Assembly: GCA_021299735.1 (NCBI GenBank)
Contig: JAJTEM010000014.1
Location: 186,001 to 250,000, forward strand
Reading direction: 5' to 3'
Length of the DNA: 64,000 nt
Source of the DNA: Burkholderiales bacterium
Lineage (GTDB): Bacteria > Pseudomonadota > Gammaproteobacteria > Burkholderiales > Burkholderiaceae_B
In this document: positions 44,366-53,149 of the stretch, in pieces
How positions within the stretch are numbered: position 1 is the stretch's first letter
Layout of the letters: the number at the start of each line of letters is the position of its first letter
Position numbers and translations under genes: made by a program
Notes under the pieces: generated by a model
The model's input: only the letters and a program-made list of their open reading frames with translations
The model's database searches: none
What the model was told of the DNA's origin: nothing

Positions 44366-45100
44366 TTGGCCAGTCCCCCTGTGTTGTTTTTTCAATTCGC
44401 CTCCAAGTTGCTGTCCTCTGGCCAAGCCAAGGGTGCTGCTGCGGCGGGCGGTTTGTTGTCTGCACCTTTAAATTTGATGTCAGCCACGGTTACTCAAACG
44501 GTGTGTTTGGTACTAAACCACTTGTTGGATCAGCAGCGCAGCAGCAAACAAAAGCTACAAAAGGAAGCCGGCAAAGTATTGGTGCTGGGAATTGCCCCAA
44601 TACAGCTTCAATTGCGTGTAAACGACCATGGCTACTTTCAAATTAGTTTGCCAGCCAATGGTGTGGCTGCACCTGCTGACACCACCATTTCCATGCAATG
44701 GGCCGACCTGATTGGTTCGGTCAGCAACCCCAACAGCATGTCGAGAAAAGCAGCGATTGAAGGCGATATGGATTTCGCACAAACCGTTTCTACTGTGATC
44801 AACGACCTTAGCTGGGACCCTGAGCGCGATTTGGCTCGAGTGGTGGGCGATGCTCAAGCAGTGTGGGTCATGAATACCCTGTCTGCCTTGGGTACGAATG
44901 CACGTGATGTGGTGCAGCGTTTTAAGAACAATTTGCGCGAGTATGTGGTGCATGAAAAAGAAATGGCACCTACAGCATCTGAATTCGATGCTTTTCGCAA
45001 TGAAGTGAATCAGTTGCGTGATGAACTTGCACGCCTCGAAAAACGCTTGGCTAAAATCGATCTCGTTAAGTCTGAACAAACGCCGGGTGCCGCCAAATGA
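44366..45100 (+). CDS. ubiJ: UbiJ-like SCP2-domain ubiquinone accessory factor
   Basis: About 244 aa from a TTG at 44366. The SCP2-like lipid-binding domain (starting about residue 45: [20 protein letters not shown], then [20 protein letters not shown]) and the C-terminal coiled coil ([27 protein letters not shown]) are as in UbiJ, which organises ubiquinone-biosynthesis enzymes around the lipid. Start uncertain: alternatives are TTG 44291, GTG 44381 and ATG 44477. Its stop overlaps ubiB as ATGA, supporting coupled expression. Confidence 0.82.
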   Translation: MASPPVLFFQFASKLLSSGQAKGAAAAGGLLSAPLNLMSATVTQTVCLVLNHLLDQQRSSKQKLQKEAGKVLVLGIAPIQLQLRVNDHGYFQISLPANGVAAPADTTISMQWADLIGSVSNPNSMSRKAAIEGDMDFAQTVSTVINDLSWDPERDLARVVGDAQAVWVMNTLSALGTNARDVVQRFKNNLREYVVHEKEMAPTASEFDAFRNEVNQLRDELARLEKRLAKIDLVKSEQTPGAAK

Positions 45101-46692
45101 AGCTTCGCCGCTTGGCCCGCATTGCTTTGGTTGCAAGAAAGTATGGCCTGTTCCTGATCGCTGCCGATTCAATCAACAACGGCTTGGCCAAGTGGTTGCT
45201 CACGCTGATTTCATCGCGTTCGCATGTGCAGGCCCCGCGCGGTGAGCGCATGCGCCGTGCGTTGGAAGACTTGGGTCCATTGTTTGTGAAGTTCGGTCAG
45301 TTGTTGTCGACCCGGCGCGATTTGTTGCCTGAAGATGTGGCCGATGAGTTGGCCAAGCTGCAAGACCAGGTTCCTGCGTTTTCTTCCGATAAGGCCCGTG
45401 AATTGATTGAAGCCAGTTTGGGGCGGCAAATTGATGACATGTTTCTTGATTTTCAGAACATGCCCGTGGCCAGCGCCTCTATTGCTCAGGTTCACTTTGC
45501 GGTCATCAAGCGTGGTGAACTTGCAGGCAAAAAGGTTGCGGTGAAGGTGTTGCGCCCCGGCATGATCGATGTCATCGACAAAGACCTGGCCTTGATGAAA
45601 ACAGCTGCGCGCTGGATTGAAAAAATTTCATCAGATGGCAAACGCCTCAAGCCCCGTGAAGTAGTGGCCGAATTCAATAAATATTTGCATGACGAACTGG
45701 ATTTAATGCGCGAGGCGGCCAATGCATCGCAGTTACGCCGCAATTTCTCGCCCACCTCGGGCAGTGGGCACTTGTTGCGCGTGCCTGAAATGTATTGGGA
45801 TTATTGTTGCAGCACCGTGATCACCATGGAGCGCATGCATGGCATTCCAATTTCGCAAACTGAAAGGCTGCGCGAACACAATATTGATTTAAAAAAATTG
45901 TCGCGCGAGGGCGTGGAAATTTTCTTCACCCAAGTATTTCGCGATGGTTTCTTCCACGCCGACATGCACCCCGGCAACATTTATGTGGGTGATCAGCCCG
46001 AAGATTTTGGGCGTTACATTGCGCTTGATTTCGGTATTGTGGGCACGCTCAGCGATGTCGACAAACAATACCTGGCGCAAAACTTCCTGGCGTTTTTCCG
46101 GCAAGATTATAAGCGCGTTGCCGAGCTGCATGTGCAATCGGGTTGGGTGCCCAAGGGCACGCGAATTGATGAACTCGAATCGGCCATTCGAGCCTGTATT
46201 GAACCCTTCTTTGGCAAACCCTTGAAAGAAATTTCGCTGGGGCAGGCCTTGATGCGCCTGTTTCAAACCTCCCGCCGCTTCAATGTTGAAATTCAGCCCC
46301 AGCTGGTGCTGTTGCAAAAAACCTTGCTGAACGTGGAGGGCTTGGGCCGCCAGCTCGACCCCGACCTGGACTTGTGGAAAACAGCGAAACCTTTTTTGGA
46401 GAACTGGATGCATCAGCAAATCGGTTTCAAGGGCTTCCAGTCCACTTTGCAGTGGGAAGCTGCCCAATGGTCGCAAATATTGCCCGCCTTGCCGCGCTTG
46501 TTGCACCAAACACTCACGCATTCCAATGGCCGCATCGATGATCAAATTGAGCAGTTGGTGAAACAGCAAAAGCGCTTGAATCGTGCTTTGTTCTGGATGG
46601 TGCTGATGCTGGCCGTGCTTTTTGGTGTTGTCGCGCTTGATTTACTCTGGCCCTTTTTGATCGGCTACACTGGCCCACAGGGTCTGTTCTAG
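45097..46692 (+). CDS. ubiB: UbiB atypical kinase/ATPase
   Basis: 531 aa, ADCK/ABC1/UbiB family, needed for ubiquinone biosynthesis. Diagnostic parts: [35 protein letters not shown], the atypical nucleotide site with [14 protein letters not shown] and [35 protein letters not shown], and a C-terminal membrane anchor with one or two helices (about 495-525). Canonical length. Third gene of the ubi cluster, ATGA overlap with ubiJ. Confidence 0.94.
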   Translation: MKLRRLARIALVARKYGLFLIAADSINNGLAKWLLTLISSRSHVQAPRGERMRRALEDLGPLFVKFGQLLSTRRDLLPEDVADELAKLQDQVPAFSSDKARELIEASLGRQIDDMFLDFQNMPVASASIAQVHFAVIKRGELAGKKVAVKVLRPGMIDVIDKDLALMKTAARWIEKISSDGKRLKPREVVAEFNKYLHDELDLMREAANASQLRRNFSPTSGSGHLLRVPEMYWDYCCSTVITMERMHGIPISQTERLREHNIDLKKLSREGVEIFFTQVFRDGFFHADMHPGNIYVGDQPEDFGRYIALDFGIVGTLSDVDKQYLAQNFLAFFRQDYKRVAELHVQSGWVPKGTRIDELESAIRACIEPFFGKPLKEISLGQALMRLFQTSRRFNVEIQPQLVLLQKTLLNVEGLGRQLDPDLDLWKTAKPFLENWMHQQIGFKGFQSTLQWEAAQWSQILPALPRLLHQTLTHSNGRIDDQIEQLVKQQKRLNRALFWMVLMLAVLFGVVALDLLWPFLIGYTGPQGLF

Positions 46693-46753
46693 CAGTGCGC
46701 ATGTTTCTTGCCTATAATCCAAAATCATTTTTCCTCTCTGGTGGGTTTTCACG

Positions 46754-48199
46754 ATGTTGCTTGCCTCGGTTGTTGCGTACCTGATTGTTTCCGTTCTGAT
46801 TGGCCTGTATGTGGCCCGAAATGTGCACAGCGCGGCCGATTACGCCGTGGCCGGCAGGCACCTTTCCCTGCCAATTGTTACTGCAACGGTGTTTGCCACC
46901 TGGTTTGGTTCGGAAACCGTGCTGGGCATTTCTTCCACTTTCGTAGAAGAGGGCTTGAGCGGTATTGTGGCCGACCCGTTCGGCGCTTCCATGTGCCTGA
47001 TTCTGGCTGGTTTGTTCATTGCCCCCAAAATTTATCGCCTGAATTTGCTGACCTTGGGCGACTATTACCGGGTGCGTTATAACCGAGCCGTTGAAATTTT
47101 CTGTAGTGCCTGCATCGTGGTGTCGTATTTGGGGTGGGTGGCTGCTCAAATCAGTGCACTGGGTTTGATCTTCAATGTGCTCACCAATGGTGCAATTTCC
47201 CAGGAATGGGGCATGGTCATTGGCGCTGCGGTGGTACTCATCTACACCTTGTTTGGTGGCATGCTGTCGGTGGCGGTTCTCGATTTTATCCAGATGATCG
47301 TAATCGCAGCCGGCATGGTCTACATCATGTGGATTGTGGCTGACCTGGCTGGTGGTGTGGGCACCGTGATTGACCATGCCGAAGCGGCGGGCAAGCTGCA
47401 GTTTTTCCCTGAAGAATTCAGCTATGTTCTGTGGGTACCATTTGTAGGTGCCTTCCTCACCATGGCTTTCGGTTCAATTCCCCAGCAGGATATTTTCCAG
47501 CGCATCAGTTCAGCGAAAGATGAAAAAACTGCGGTGCGCGGTGCTGTGCTGGGTGGTTCCATGTATTTCTTCTTTGCCTTTGTGCCGGTATTTCTGGCCT
47601 ACGGTGCCATCATGATTGACCCGGCTACCTTTGGCGCGATGGTCACGGAAGATTCCCAAATGGTGCTGCCCAACCTGGTGTTGAACCACACTCCGGTATT
47701 TGCACAAATCGTGTTTTTTGGTGCGCTGATATCCGCCATCATGAGTACTTCCAGTGCCACTTTGCTGGCGCCTGCGGTGTCATTCTCGGAAAATATTGTC
47801 AAAAACATTTATCCCAAAATGGATGACAAGGCCTTGTTGTTGACCATGCGTATTTCGGTGTTTGTGTTCACCATCGTCGTTGTGGCATTTGCTGTAAACA
47901 GTGAATCGTCGATTTTCGAGATGGTAGAAAGCGCTTATGAAATTACGTTGGCCGCTGCGTTTGTGCCGCTGGTATTTGGCTTGTACTGGAAAAAGGCCAC
48001 CAGCCAAGGGGCAGTGTGCTCAATCATCGTGGGTGTAAGCAGTTGGTTGATTGCCAAGAACTTCTTCCCCAGCGAAATTTGGCCACCCCAGTTGCTGGGC
48101 ATGGTGTTGGGCTTGTTTACGATGATCATTACGTCGCTGTTGCCGCAGTGGATTCCACACCGCCCAGCCTTGCGCGATGGTGTAGTGCATCCGCATTAA
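46754..48199 (+). CDS. Sodium:solute symporter family protein
   Basis: 481 aa, about 13 membrane helices, SSS family. Start region MLLASVVAYLIVSVLIGLYVARN, then ADYAVAGRHLSLPIVTATVFATWFGSET (core helix 1), LTLGDYYRVRYNRAVE, GGMLSVAVLDFIQMIVI and MSTSSATLLAPAVSFSENI. Solute not predictable by eye; homologues carry proline, pantothenate, acetate or others. Placed 61 bp after ubiB with no obvious ribosome site. Confidence 0.85.
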   Translation: MLLASVVAYLIVSVLIGLYVARNVHSAADYAVAGRHLSLPIVTATVFATWFGSETVLGISSTFVEEGLSGIVADPFGASMCLILAGLFIAPKIYRLNLLTLGDYYRVRYNRAVEIFCSACIVVSYLGWVAAQISALGLIFNVLTNGAISQEWGMVIGAAVVLIYTLFGGMLSVAVLDFIQMIVIAAGMVYIMWIVADLAGGVGTVIDHAEAAGKLQFFPEEFSYVLWVPFVGAFLTMAFGSIPQQDIFQRISSAKDEKTAVRGAVLGGSMYFFFAFVPVFLAYGAIMIDPATFGAMVTEDSQMVLPNLVLNHTPVFAQIVFFGALISAIMSTSSATLLAPAVSFSENIVKNIYPKMDDKALLLTMRISVFVFTIVVVAFAVNSESSIFEMVESAYEITLAAAFVPLVFGLYWKKATSQGAVCSIIVGVSSWLIAKNFFPSEIWPPQLLGMVLGLFTMIITSLLPQWIPHRPALRDGVVHPH

Positions 48200-48207
48200 G
48201 CTAAAAT

Positions 48208-48240
48208 AGCCGGATTACCTTTGTTGAAAGTGATCCGGCT
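48208..48240 (+). promoter_or_regulatory. Inverted repeat ending at the cysM start codon
   Basis: AGCCGGAT (48208-48215) and ATCCGGCT (48233-48240), perfect 8-bp arms with a 17-nt loop; the second arm ends immediately before the GTG start. In mRNA this could hide the start region of cysM, or serve as an operator. A TAAAAT resembling a −10 lies directly before the first arm. Confidence 0.45.
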
Positions 48241-49143
48241 GTGAAATACCTCACCATTGAAGACACCATTGGCAATACCCCCTTGGTGCAGTTGCAACGT
48301 TTGCCTGGCAAGGCCAATGCCGATCGCGGCAATGTCATTCTGGGTAAACTGGAAGGCAACAATCCCGCCGGTTCTGTGAAAGATCGCCCCGCGATTTCAA
48401 TGATCAAACATGCCGAAGCGCGTGGCACCATCAAGCCTGGCGATACTGTGATCGAGGCCACATCGGGCAACACGGGAATTGCCTTGGCCATGGCAGCTGC
48501 CATTCGCGGTTACCGCATGGTGCTTATCATGCCTGAACACCTCAGCATCGAACGCCGCCAAACCATGCGTGCATTTGGCGCAGAAATTATTTTGACCCCG
48601 CAAAAAGGCGGCATGGAATATGCCCGCGACCTGGCCGAACAAATGCGCGATCAAGGAAAAGGCGTAATTCTTGATCAGTTTGCCAACGAAGATAATCCCT
48701 TGGCCCACTTTGAAACCACTGGCCCTGAAATTTGGCGCGACACCGCTGGTCAGGTTACTCACTTTGTGAGTGCCATGGGCACAACGGGTTCCATCATGGG
48801 TGTGTCGCGTTACCTGAAAAGCCAAAACCCCAAAATTCAAATTATTGGAGCGGAGCCCAGTGAAGGTTCTCAAATTCCGGGCATTCGCAAATGGCCGCAA
48901 GAATACCTGCCGAAAATTTACAAACCCGCTGGAGTAGACCGTGTTGTACAGGTAACCCAGCTTGAAGCCGAAGAAATGGCGCGAAGAATGGCCGCCGAAG
49001 AGGGTATTTTTTGCGGTATTTCAGCCGCAGGTGCCGCACACATTGCCCTGAAAATTGCTGAAGAAGTTGAAAACGCAACCATTGTATTTATTGTGTGCGA
49101 CCGTGGTGATCGCTACCTGTCCACAGGCGTGTTTCCCGCCTGA
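48241..49143 (+). CDS. cysM: Cysteine synthase B (O-acetylserine sulfhydrylase)
   Basis: 300 aa PLP enzyme forming cysteine from O-acetylserine and sulfide or thiosulfate. PLP lysine K47 in NPAGSVKDRP; substrate loop T74-S-G-N-T-G; the CysM-type variation RLPG near the N-terminus and C-terminal FIVCDRGDRYLSTGVF. GTG start adjoining an inverted repeat. Its 3' end overlaps the convergent mltB by 31 bp. Confidence 0.93.
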   Translation: MKYLTIEDTIGNTPLVQLQRLPGKANADRGNVILGKLEGNNPAGSVKDRPAISMIKHAEARGTIKPGDTVIEATSGNTGIALAMAAAIRGYRMVLIMPEHLSIERRQTMRAFGAEIILTPQKGGMEYARDLAEQMRDQGKGVILDQFANEDNPLAHFETTGPEIWRDTAGQVTHFVSAMGTTGSIMGVSRYLKSQNPKIQIIGAEPSEGSQIPGIRKWPQEYLPKIYKPAGVDRVVQVTQLEAEEMARRMAAEEGIFCGISAAGAAHIALKIAEEVENATIVFIVCDRGDRYLSTGVFPA

Positions 49144-50207
49144 TTGGCCACCTGCTTCGTCATGTCCCTTCTAAGTTTCAACGCTTCGCTCAATTCAAGC
49201 ACCGCGTTGGCATAGAAGGAGCTGCGGTTGTAACGGGTCACCACGAAAAAGTTTTGCCCGCCAGCCACGAAGGTGGGCTCGGCCTCCCCGCGCACCAGTT
49301 CAATCAATGCCAGTTTTTCATCGGGCAGGGTGGGGCCCTTTATTTTCAGGCCTTTTTCCTGCATCGCCGATGGGGTGAATGTGGGCACAATGTCGGGGGC
49401 CAGTAGTTCGCTTAAATTGTCAGCATGTTCAATTTCCACCAGCACACGTGTGGCTTTGCCACTTTCCCAGCCGTGTACTTTCAGGAAATTGGCCACGCTG
49501 AAAATTGCATCCCGGCGGCTGTGAAACAAATCCACAATGCCATCAGCATCGCCGTCGACGGCAAAGTTGGTCCATGAACTGGGCATGAACTGCCCCAAAC
49601 CAATGGCGCCTGCATATGATCCTTTCACTTCAAGTGCGTCGAGGTGGGTTTTGTTGCACAAGGCAATGAAGGCTTCCAGCTCGCTTAAAAAAAACTCGGA
49701 CCGGTCGCGCTGGCCTTCTGGGTAAGCAAATGCCAGCGTGGCCAGGGAGTCTAATACTCTGAAGTTGCCTATGTGTTGTCCGTATAGTGTTTCCACGCCA
49801 ATAATGGCCACAATCACTTCTTGAGGAATTCCATATTTGGCTTGCGCTTCCTTCAGTGTGTCCAGGTTCTCATTCCAGAATTCCACACCTTTGCGAATTC
49901 GATAGGGCTCTACAAAATTGCCTCTGTATTTGTCCCAGTTCCGAACACTTTTTGTTTTTGGTGGCTGCACTGCTTTTATAACCGGTGGCAAAAGCTCAGC
50001 CTGTTTCAACAGTTCAAAGGTAGCAGTCGCCGGAATGCCTTCCTTGGCTTGAAGGCGCTCGGCCAAAGCAATCGCTTTTTTGTGCTCGGCAAAATTTATA
50101 CGGTCTGCCTCTTGGGCGTATACAGCTTGAGTGCACAGTGTTGTGCTGATTAGAATGGAGGCAAAGCTTGTTAAGATTCGTTGAGCAGTTACAAAAGGAG
50201 TCAGCAT
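49113..50207 (-). CDS. mltB: Membrane-bound lytic murein transglycosylase B
   Basis: 364 aa. A leader of about 32 residues (MLTPFVTAQRILTSFASILI…VYAQ) and the SLT2/MltB domain. Catalytic Glu is E139 in IVAIIGVETLYGQHIGNFRVLDSL; also AIGLGQFMPSSWTNFAVDGDADG and the C-terminal RYNRSSFYANAVLELSEAL are typical. It cleaves peptidoglycan to 1,6-anhydro-muropeptides. An in-frame TTG 21 bp upstream is an alternative start. No clear lipobox is present, so it may be soluble periplasmic. Confidence 0.9.
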   Translation of the reverse strand: MLTPFVTAQRILTSFASILISTTLCTQAVYAQEADRINFAEHKKAIALAERLQAKEGIPATATFELLKQAELLPPVIKAVQPPKTKSVRNWDKYRGNFVEPYRIRKGVEFWNENLDTLKEAQAKYGIPQEVIVAIIGVETLYGQHIGNFRVLDSLATLAFAYPEGQRDRSEFFLSELEAFIALCNKTHLDALEVKGSYAGAIGLGQFMPSSWTNFAVDGDADGIVDLFHSRRDAIFSVANFLKVHGWESGKATRVLVEIEHADNLSELLAPDIVPTFTPSAMQEKGLKIKGPTLPDEKLALIELVRGEAEPTFVAGGQNFFVVTRYNRSSFYANAVLELSEALKLRRDMTKQVANQAGNTPVDR

Positions 50208-50322
50208 GTCCGGTATAGGCGTAGTCAAAATGAGTAACGGTCGACCCGGCGCGCGTTTTTTTCAACCGGCAGGTCTGCCGCCCACTATAACCCAGCATCA
50301 CTGCGCTGTTTGGGCCTAAGTC

Positions 50323-51243
50323 ATGACCACAGCCTATATTTCCCATTCTGATTGCGCCTTGCACAACCCAGGCCTTGGGCATCCCGAGAGCATGGCCCGC
50401 CTGCGGGTTATTCGGGAAAAGTTGCAAAGCTCCGAGCTTTGGCCGCGCCTGGTGCATTGCGAGGCACCTTTGGTGCCTTGGTCAGCTGTCACTGCTGTGC
50501 ACACCGCGGCTTATGTCGAAAGCATCAAGGCTCGCTTTCCTTTAAAGCGCAACATTGACATTGATGGCGACACCACTTTGTCTGAGTTCTCACTGGATGC
50601 CGCACGCCGCGCAGCTGGTGCCTGCGTGCATGCAGTTGATTTGGTGATGGCCCACGCCGTGAGCAATGCTTTTTGTGCCGTGCGGCCACCCGGCCACCAT
50701 GCCTGTGTTGACCGTGCCATGGGTTTTTGTGTGTTCAACAACGTGGCCATTGCGGCACAACACGCCATTGATGCCTACCGGCTTGAACGTGTATTGATTG
50801 TTGATTTCGATGTGCACCACGGCAATGGCACCGAACATGCATTTGCCAACAACCCCAAGGTGTTGATGTGCAGCACTTTTCAGTCGCCGCTTTATCCATT
50901 TAGTGGTGGGCTTGATGGTGCGCAAAACATGGTGAACTGCCCAATTCAACCCGGTGGTGGCCGCGAAGAAATTAAGCAGGCCATTCAAACCCACTGGGTG
51001 GATGCGATTGATCGCTTCAAGCCGCAACTGGTGTTGGTTTCCGCCGGGTTTGATGCCCATGAAAGCGACCCCTTGGCCGACATGACATTGACCACAGAAG
51101 ACTACGGCTGGATTACGCAGTTTTTGAAACGGGTGGCTGAAGAATACTGCGACGGCAAATTGGTCAGCACGCTGGAAGGGGGCTATGAACTGGAAGCCTT
51201 GGCCGACTCGGTGTATGCCCATGTGGAGGCCTTGGCCGAATAA
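50323..51243 (+). CDS. Histone-deacetylase-family amidohydrolase
   Basis: 306 aa arginase/deacetylase fold. Zinc and catalytic motifs: HPESMARL, VRPPGHHA (tandem catalytic His), FNNVAIAAQHAI, DFDVHHGNGT (zinc Asp/His), AGFDAHESDPLADM and EGGYELEALADSV. Bacterial relatives deacetylate acetoin-utilisation proteins, acetylpolyamines or other amides; no acetoin genes lie nearby. Divergent from mltB. Confidence 0.9.
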   Translation: MTTAYISHSDCALHNPGLGHPESMARLRVIREKLQSSELWPRLVHCEAPLVPWSAVTAVHTAAYVESIKARFPLKRNIDIDGDTTLSEFSLDAARRAAGACVHAVDLVMAHAVSNAFCAVRPPGHHACVDRAMGFCVFNNVAIAAQHAIDAYRLERVLIVDFDVHHGNGTEHAFANNPKVLMCSTFQSPLYPFSGGLDGAQNMVNCPIQPGGGREEIKQAIQTHWVDAIDRFKPQLVLVSAGFDAHESDPLADMTLTTEDYGWITQFLKRVAEEYCDGKLVSTLEGGYELEALADSVYAHVEALAE

Positions 51244-51303
51244 GGTTGCTTGGGCAGAAAATTGGCTGTTTCTGTCAATTCTGCACCTCGACAGAACACC
51301 CCT

Positions 51304-51367
51304 TAGAGTGTAGACTCTATGAAAAATCGAACGATCGTGCGTTTTTTGAGAAAACGCTTCGTATAAT
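51304..51367 (+). promoter_or_regulatory. Promoter region of etfBA with two palindromes
   Basis: A consensus −10, TATAAT, lies at 51362-51367. Upstream are TAGAGT-GTAG-ACTCTA (51304-51319) and GCGTTTT-TTGAG-AAAACGC (51339-51357), both perfect palindromes; the second overlaps the −35/spacer region, so a bound repressor would block RNA polymerase. Fatty-acid regulators often control etf genes, but the factor here is unknown. No good −35 is visible. Confidence 0.5.
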
Positions 51368-51408
51368 CCAAATCACATATTCTCCAATTTCAACAAGGGA
51401 TGGCTTGC

Positions 51409-52158
51409 ATGAAGATCCTGGTACCCGTTAAACGCGTAGTCGACTACAACGTAAAAGTACGCTGCAAAAGCGATGGTTCTGGCGTAGATATCGCCAACGT
51501 AAAAATGTCGATGAACCCCTTCGACGAAATCGCCGTTGAAGAGGCAACCCGTCTGAAAGAAGCCGGTGTTGCAACCGAAGTAATCGCCGTAAGCTGCGGC
51601 GTTGCCCAGTGTGTTGAAACCTTGCGCACTGCCGCCGCAATTGGTGCCGACCGCGGCATTCTGGTTGAAACTGATGTTGAGCTGCAGCCTCTGGCTGTTG
51701 CGAAAATTCTGAAAGCAATTGTTGAGAAAGAAGGCATTGACCTGGTGATCATGGGCAAGCAAGCCATTGACGATGATTGCAACCAAACTGGCCAAATGTT
51801 GGCTGCTTTGGCCGACATGCCACAGGGCACGTTCGCATCCAAGGTGGTTGTTGAAGGTGGCAAAGTAAACGTAACCCGTGAAGTAGACGGTGGCCTGGAA
51901 ACAGTTAGCCTGAGTTTGCCTGCGGTAGTTACCACCGACTTGCGCTTGAACGAGCCACGCTATGTGACTTTGCCCAATATCATGAAGGCCAAGAAAAAAC
52001 AGATCGACACGATTAAGCCCGCTGATTTGGGTGTGAATGTTGATCCACGCATCAAAACACTGAAAGTGAGCGACCCGCCCACACGTTCTGCTGGTATCAC
52101 CGTGCCCGATGTGGCCACGCTGGTTGACAAGCTGAAGAACGAAGCGAAAGTGATCTAA
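51409..52158 (+). CDS. etfB: Electron transfer flavoprotein beta subunit
   Basis: 249 aa. Starts [18 protein letters not shown], followed by [20 protein letters not shown] and the beta-ETF signature [22 protein letters not shown], with a C-terminal [12 protein letters not shown] arm. The heterodimer EtfAB carries electrons from acyl-CoA dehydrogenases to ETF:ubiquinone oxidoreductase. The ATG at 51409 is preferred over 51400 because AAGGGA then has proper spacing. 10 bp before etfA. Confidence 0.95.
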   Translation: MKILVPVKRVVDYNVKVRCKSDGSGVDIANVKMSMNPFDEIAVEEATRLKEAGVATEVIAVSCGVAQCVETLRTAAAIGADRGILVETDVELQPLAVAKILKAIVEKEGIDLVIMGKQAIDDDCNQTGQMLAALADMPQGTFASKVVVEGGKVNVTREVDGGLETVSLSLPAVVTTDLRLNEPRYVTLPNIMKAKKKQIDTIKPADLGVNVDPRIKTLKVSDPPTRSAGITVPDVATLVDKLKNEAKVI

Positions 52159-52168
52159 GGAGCAAAAC

Positions 52169-53098
52169 ATGTCAGTACTCGTAATTGCAGAACACGACAA
52201 TCAAAGCATCAAGCCCGCCACGCTGAACACTATTGCTGCGGCCCAGAAAATTGGTGGCGACATCCATGTGCTGGTATCTGGCAAGGGCTGTGGCGCCGCT
52301 GCTGAGCAGGCAGCCAAGGCCGCTGGTGTAGCCAAGGTGCTGGTTGCTGATTCTGATTCACTGGGCGACCAGTTGGCAGAAAACCTGGCTGCCCAAATTC
52401 TTGCAGTGGCCAGCGGTTACAGCCATATTTTGGCGCCAGCAACCAGTGTGGGTAAAAACGTGTTACCACGTGTGGCGGCCAAACTGGACGTTGCACAAAT
52501 TTCTGACATCATCAGTGTTGAGAGTGCAGACACTTTCACCCGCCCAATTTACGCGGGCAACGTGATTGCTACGGTTCAGTCTTCTGACAGCACCAAGGTG
52601 ATCACAGTGCGCACCACAGCATTCGACCCGGTTGCTGCTGCTGGTGGTTCTGCAGCAATTGAAAACCTGAGCGCTGCCGCCGATTCTGGCAAGTCCACAT
52701 TCGTGAACCGTGAAGTGGCCAAGAGCGACCGCCCTGAACTGACTGCCGCCGGTACCATTATTTCTGGTGGCCGTGGTGTGGGTTCTGCCGAGAACTTCAG
52801 CATTTTGAACCCATTGGCAGACAAACTGAATGCAGCCATCGGCGCTTCTCGTGCGGCGGTTGATGCAGGTTACGCACCGAACGATTGGCAAGTTGGCCAA
52901 ACCGGCAAAATTGTGGCGCCTCAGTTGTACATGGCCTTTGGTATCTCCGGTGCCATTCAGCACTTGGCGGGTATGAAAGACAGCAAGGTGATTGTGGCCG
53001 TGAACAAAGACCCCGAAGCGCCAATTTTTGGCGTGGCCGATTACGGCTTGGTGGGCGACTTGTTTGAGGTGGTGCCTCAACTGACCGAAAAGCTGTAA
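52169..53098 (+). CDS. etfA: Electron transfer flavoprotein alpha subunit
   Basis: 309 aa. N-terminal nucleotide-binding-like domain and C-terminal FAD domain with [57 protein letters not shown], and [20 protein letters not shown], all diagnostic of ETF-alpha. Pairs with etfB. Followed 51 bp later by an acyl-CoA dehydrogenase that probably donates electrons to it. Confidence 0.95.
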   Translation: MSVLVIAEHDNQSIKPATLNTIAAAQKIGGDIHVLVSGKGCGAAAEQAAKAAGVAKVLVADSDSLGDQLAENLAAQILAVASGYSHILAPATSVGKNVLPRVAAKLDVAQISDIISVESADTFTRPIYAGNVIATVQSSDSTKVITVRTTAFDPVAAAGGSAAIENLSAAADSGKSTFVNREVAKSDRPELTAAGTIISGGRGVGSAENFSILNPLADKLNAAIGASRAAVDAGYAPNDWQVGQTGKIVAPQLYMAFGISGAIQHLAGMKDSKVIVAVNKDPEAPIFGVADYGLVGDLFEVVPQLTEKL

Positions 53099-53149
53099 AT
53101 CAGAAACTGTAAGAAACAAAAAAACGCAAAGCTGTATCAGGAGACGACA

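Noticed and set aside
45889-46569. 226-codon minus-strand frame inside ubiB
   Set aside because: UbiB motifs continue throughout this stretch on the plus strand; the reverse frame has no recognisable domain.
51373-52200. Long minus-strand open frame (275 codons) opposite etfB
   Set aside because: Composition is that of a shadow of a strongly coding plus strand; etfB is certain and no ribosome site or family signal exists on the minus strand.
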